Shown here: one piece after another, positions 60,291 through 64,000 of the stretch | Numbering within the stretch: the first letter of the stretch is position 1 | How the letters are laid out: each line of letters starts with the position of its first letter | NCBI GenBank assembly: GCA_029204225.1 | Contig: CM055104.1 | Span: 19,429,295 to 19,493,294 of the forward strand | From: Diphasiastrum complanatum | Lineage: Eukaryota; Streptophyta; Lycopodiopsida; Lycopodiales; Lycopodiaceae | Length of the DNA: 64,000 nucleotides | Direction of reading: 5' to 3' | Translations under genes and position numbers: made by a program | The notes under the pieces: model-generated | The model's input: only the letters and a program-made list of their open reading frames with translations | Database searches by the model: none | Told to the model about the DNA's origin: nothing

Positions 60291-61375
60291 TATTGATAGA
60301 AAGCCAAAGCCACGGGTCAGGGTTAAATAGGCCTTAATGCGCAGGCAGGGTTTGAGCGCAGATGGGGAAGAAAGAGGGCGCAGATCAGATCGCAGGTAAA
60401 GAAGGTAGTAGGCTGCAGACAGGGATAGATAGATTTTGGGCTAAATGTAGTTCAAATGCAATTAGAAGGGGATTCTAATTGGTCGCAAAGCCAACAATTG
60501 TGTGGCAACAAAGGATCTTTCCTAACCAGAGACTTTAAGAGGGCTTCAAATACACTTGAACTACTCTACAGATCAACGATAATACAGTACTTAAAGATCT
60601 CTTCACCACAGATGTTTGATTGGCCGCAAACAATGTGCGGATGGGTAGATAGCAAATCAGAGGCACATAGATGTTTGAAACAGGTCACAAGCAATTTTCA
60701 AGCTTTCAGAACCTGCTCAAACAGCAGGTTTGGAAAGCTTCCTCAACAACAAACATGATCTTATTAAATGATTTCAATCTGAGCAGGGAATAATGATAAC
60801 TAATTTTCAGACTTCTCAGATTCAAATACACTATTAATTGCATATAGAACTTCAAGGAGATGCTTCAAACCATTTCAAAGCAACAGGGCAACAACTCTTG
60901 CAAGAAAATCAAAATAAATGGGGCATCATAGCCTCTCCCAAATCTATAGCCTGCACCAACACAAGGTTAAAGACACTAAAGTAGTACAAGAGCAATCTAC
61001 ACAATCCCAGGACCTGCAACCACAAGGTTAGCGGCAGCAAAGACAAGAAATAAATCTGTTAATGAACAACAAGTGATCTCGTAATCCCCACAATCTGCAA
61101 ACAAATGTCAGAGATAGCAAAGAGATACAAAATGAAGTCTCACAATAGCAGGGTCTGCAATCACAAGATAAGAGACTGCAAAAGCAAACAACACCAAATC
61201 TGATTCCACAAATGAAATGGTGAAAACACAATGCTAAAGATCAAACCAGTGAATCAATAGTAGTGAAATGGAATAGACAGCAAAGTGGAAGAGGCTGAGA
61301 GTGGAGGCACCAAGCATTCCTTCTCTCTTCACCTTCTCACCAAAAGCTCTCTGCACACAAGTTTCTCTCTACAAG

Positions 61376-61378
<3 letters not shown>
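60291..61378. other. Non-coding stretch with diverged 60-bp repeats
   Basis: Three phrases in 61005-61190 share CTGCAA.CACAAG.T.AG...GCAAA.A (period about 65 bp). The frame at 60456-60758 shows no domain. No gene. Confidence 0.35.

Positions 61379-61421
<43 letters not shown>
61379..61421 (+). repeat. (CT)21 microsatellite
   Basis: An uninterrupted CT tract of 43 bp, preceded by CT-rich sequence. Confidence 0.95.
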
Positions 61422-61423
<2 letters not shown>

Positions 61424-61865
61424 AGAAGATGAATGAATATGCTACGTAGAGGCTGGCCCCTTCTAATGCTAGAGAGGGCTGAGGCCCAAAGAGGTGCACC
61501 TTTTCATGAATGGGCACCAATAGGGGCTTTTAGCAGTTGGGCCCAAACTTAAGGGTTGAGCCCCAAATTTGGTTTTAAAATCACTAAAGTGGCCTACGGT
61601 GAATAAAGTTGCCATTTAACTGGTTTTTAAGACGAACTGGCACCTCCTAGCCTCGACAAACCCGGGAACTAGGGGCATAAGCCTCTTAAATAAATTTAAG
61701 TCCAGCATAAATCAATAAATAAACAGAGTTTCAATAAAAGTGCAACCGGCCATAATGGGCCATTTACGCGTCAGTTTTAAACAGTTCCGCATTGGCGTAA
61801 TAGCGCGTGGCGATGATTTTTCGTCAAAAATAACTTGAAAAAGGGGTCTTTTTCCCCGCAAACAT
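61422..61865. other. Non-coding stretch next to the LINE cluster
   Basis: No gene seen; may be unrecognised 3' sequence of the LINE at 61870-62276. Confidence 0.3.
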
Positions 61866-61869
61866 GCTC

Positions 61870-62272
61870 CTCTGACTCCACCTCATCCAAGGAACATAAC
61901 TGACAAATCCGCTCTCGGGGTACCCTGGAATCTCCCAGTCTCAATGGCCAACTGATGTGACGAAACACGGAGCTGTCCCAGTGTAGATATGAGGCCGTGT
62001 GATAAACCTGAGTCCAAATAGTGTGGCAAAATTGGGAACCCTGCTATGTCAAGCTCAATGAAATGTATCCAGTAATAGGCGGGTTTGACCCCAAGCTGTC
62101 GCCTCCAAGTACGGTCGAGATATGTCCAATATAAAAAGCGTCTGATATACCGATGAGTACGTGAGGGGAGCTCTGTAATGGAGATGCCAAATAAATCAAG
62201 GAGGAAATGGGATGCCTGTGAGAACCACGACAGTCGGTAACCCTGATCATGAAGGGAGTGTGAGGAGGCAAG

Positions 62273-62276
<4 letters not shown>
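61870..62276 (-). mobile_element. LINE fragment C, post-RT zinc region
   Basis: Minus strand: YIRRFLYWTYLDRTWRRQLG, WIHFIELDIAGFPILPHYLD, GQLRVSSHQLAIETGRFQGT and, after a frame break, ICQLCSLDEVESEEHVC. This is the Cys/His zinc region after the RT of plant L1-type LINEs. It is interrupted at 62277 by LINE B. Confidence 0.8.

Positions 62277-62332
<56 letters not shown>
62277..62332 (+). repeat. (GA)n tract at the 3' end of LINE B
   Basis: 56 bp of pure GA. On the minus strand it is the CT tail that follows GACGTTAATAATAATAATTC of LINE B. Confidence 0.95.
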
Positions 62333-62337
<5 letters not shown>

Positions 62338-62903
62338 AATTATTATTATTAACGTCTTTTGGTACCCAAAGGTACATAAGACAAAAAGAGAGTACAAGCG
62401 TGAGGAGTATTGTCCGCATACGGACTTATTTACTAATGAAAAGAAAAGAACTAGTATATCTATCTCTCTATCTCTAAGAAAAATTAGCAAAGCTTGACCA
62501 CCAGCTTGTGAGGGTACAATGCAAGAGCTTAACCACCGGCTTTGTGGAGGAGACTAGCTAAGAGCGAGCTGAAAGTAATGAGTGATGGTAGTAGTGGAGC
62601 GTGATGTAGGCTGGCGGGAAGCACGTGAAGAGCTGGAAGCATTGGATCTAGCGGACGCATGTGAAACTCTCTGTGTCTTCGATCTTCGAATGGGGACTTC
62701 AAAATCCGCAACTGAAATATCTTCTCTGTCTTGCTTCTGGAAGAACTGGGTAATATGAGCCTAACTGTGATCCATATCTGAGGGCGTAGGTAGAAGTGAA
62801 GCTCGTAGAGTATACATCTCTCTCAAAACAAGACCTACACATCTGGGGTCTGGATATTCGAGGAAGGATCTCAGCGTGAGAGGAGTATCTTTGAAGATCA
62901 AGT

Positions 62904-62904
<1 letters not shown>
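62333..62904 (-). mobile_element. LINE fragment B, C-terminus and 3' UTR
   Basis: Minus strand: DPRCVGLVLREMYTLRASLL, then Arg/Ser-rich sequence (RRSKTQRVSHASARSNASSS) and the 3' UTR with CTTATGTACCTTTGGGTACC. It is homologous to the end of LINE A (EDPRCVALMIREMADLRMAR). Interrupted at 62905 by LINE A. Confidence 0.8.

Positions 62905-62984
<80 letters not shown>
62905..62984 (+). repeat. (GA)n tract at the 3' end of LINE A
   Basis: 80 bp of pure GA (minus-strand CT) followed by AAAGAAAAGAAAGAAAGAAAG, that is, a TTTC-rich bridge to the LINE 3' UTR. Confidence 0.95.
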
Positions 62985-62988
<4 letters not shown>

Positions 62989-64000
62989 AAAGAAAGAAAG
63001 AAAGATCTTTATTAATGTCCATGAAATACCCTAGGGTACATAGGACTGAAAAAGGTACATGTCAAGTATGCACGGTGGGAGCATGAAAGCTCTACCACCT
63101 AAAAGAACAAAGAAACAAGACTACAGGTAAACAGGAAATAATGATGATAGACAAGGAGAGCCTTATCATCATATAAATGTCTCTCCACCTATGAAATAGG
63201 GATGTAAAGTATGTTGAGACACTGTCGCTGAACGAACTGTGTCTCTCCGTCTCTGAGTGGATGGTCGGTGGCGTCTCTGTTGCCGTGAAGTTGTAGATCG
63301 TGGCCTGTGGGCTGTCTGTCCCTCTAGTCGCCGACACTGTCTCTGCCGTCTATGCATGGAGGCGTCCGGGATCTCAGCCTCTCCATCAGAATCAGTACTC
63401 TCCTGCCTCTGGCTCCGACGTGATAAGCACTCATGTATGCTCAGCTGTATCAAGGGGGAGGTGTCGGCGTCTAGTCTCGCCATACGCAGGTCCGCCATCT
63501 CGCGGATCATCAGCGCAACACATCTGGGGTCCTCATACGATACTAGTCGCATCTCTAATGTGTGAGCTGAAACATAATCTCTCCAAATCTACCAATGATG
63601 CATAGCCCTTCCGTAACCAGGAAAATGCCGCTTGTCGCATGCTGAAAGTGGGACCAGAGAATACCACGCCCAGGTATGTGTAAGAGTCAACTACCTCAAG
63701 TGGATGTTCCTCCCATAGAAGCTCCTGTCGCATCATGAAGGATCTAGAGGTGTTAAACACCGTAACTTTGGTTTTGGCCACATTCACTAACAATTCCCAC
63801 TGAATACAAAAGGAGTGAAGCGCATCCAGATGCCGTTGCAGGCCTTCCCTCATCTTCGAAAGCAAAACCACATTATTAGCATATACTAAGATAGCGATAA
63901 TGAGGTCACCCAATGTGCAACCCTCACCTCCCTCTGCCCGTATAACCTGCTCAAGCTCATCTATATATAAACCAAAGAGTGTAGGTGAGAGAGGACATCC
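62985..64000 (-). mobile_element. LINE A, RT end to 3' UTR, runs off the window
   Basis: Minus strand from the right edge: LSPTLFGLYIDELEQVIRAE, GDLIIAILVYANNVVLLSKM (catalytic YADD replaced by YANN at 63883-63872), LQRHLDALHSFCIQWELLVN, VAKTKVTVFNTSR and SYTYLGVVFSGP, then a jump to the C-terminal EDPRCVALMIREMADLRMAR with an Arg-rich tail (63552-63169). The part between, including the zinc region, is deleted. The 3' UTR ends ATGGACATTAATAAAG at about 63007. The RT is inactive. Confidence 0.9.

Overview
The window is nuclear DNA from a land plant with a large, repeat-rich genome. Plant-type Ty1/copia and Ty3/gypsy elements, CCHC Gag fragments, L1-type LINEs, a decayed Helitron and spliced host exons support this. 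A seed-free plant such as a fern or lycophyte is my guess, because the unusual reverse-transcriptase (RT) family at 36.5-37.9 kb and the Cys/His transposase-like gene at 41-42.5 kb look familiar from those lineages; I cannot prove it without searches. Almost everything is mobile DNA in different stages of decay.

Layout. 1-8.6 kb: minus-strand LTR-element debris with a (CT)88 microsatellite, broken zinc-knuckle Gag ORFs, then a gypsy-type element (LTR 3570-4105, tRNA-iMet-type primer site, polypurine tract at 8551) whose middle lies in the opposite orientation. 8.6-13.7 kb: no genes, diffuse repeats. 13.7-18.0 kb: two copia fragments fused end to end, plus a 3' LTR start. 18.05-18.51 kb: a small two-exon host gene on the minus strand that splices cleanly to a 77-residue protein. 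20.6-24.1 kb: a proline-rich/AT-hook coding scrap and a decayed Helitron (minus). 24-32 kb: non-coding repeats, (GA)n, (CCCAA)n, a possible gene remnant and strong inverted repeats. 32.05-40.52 kb: the most unusual object, an RT-encoding region bounded by two 2.3-2.4 kb direct repeats, each headed by a long (CT)n tract and each carrying a regularly spaced array of short hairpins. 41-42.5 kb: a transposase-like gene with a Cys/His cluster. 45.47-52.35 kb: the first two coding exons of a FluG/NodGS-like gene (amidohydrolase-glutamine synthetase type), split by a 6.4 kb intron holding a LINE fragment, an LTR scrap and a full-length copia with perfect 5-bp target duplications, itself interrupted by a 531-bp insertion. 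55.5-59.8 kb: a truncated minus-strand copia carrying an 86-bp tRNA-like SINE with 17-bp duplications. 59.8-64.0 kb: LINE fragments, three of them nested on the minus strand, whose 3' ends run into (CT)n tracts.

Only two loci look like functional host genes: the small gene at 18 kb, which abuts a copia LTR, and the NodGS-like gene, whose third and later exons must lie beyond the window or beyond further insertions. The rest is a stratigraphy of insertions. All identifications are from reading motifs; no search was run.
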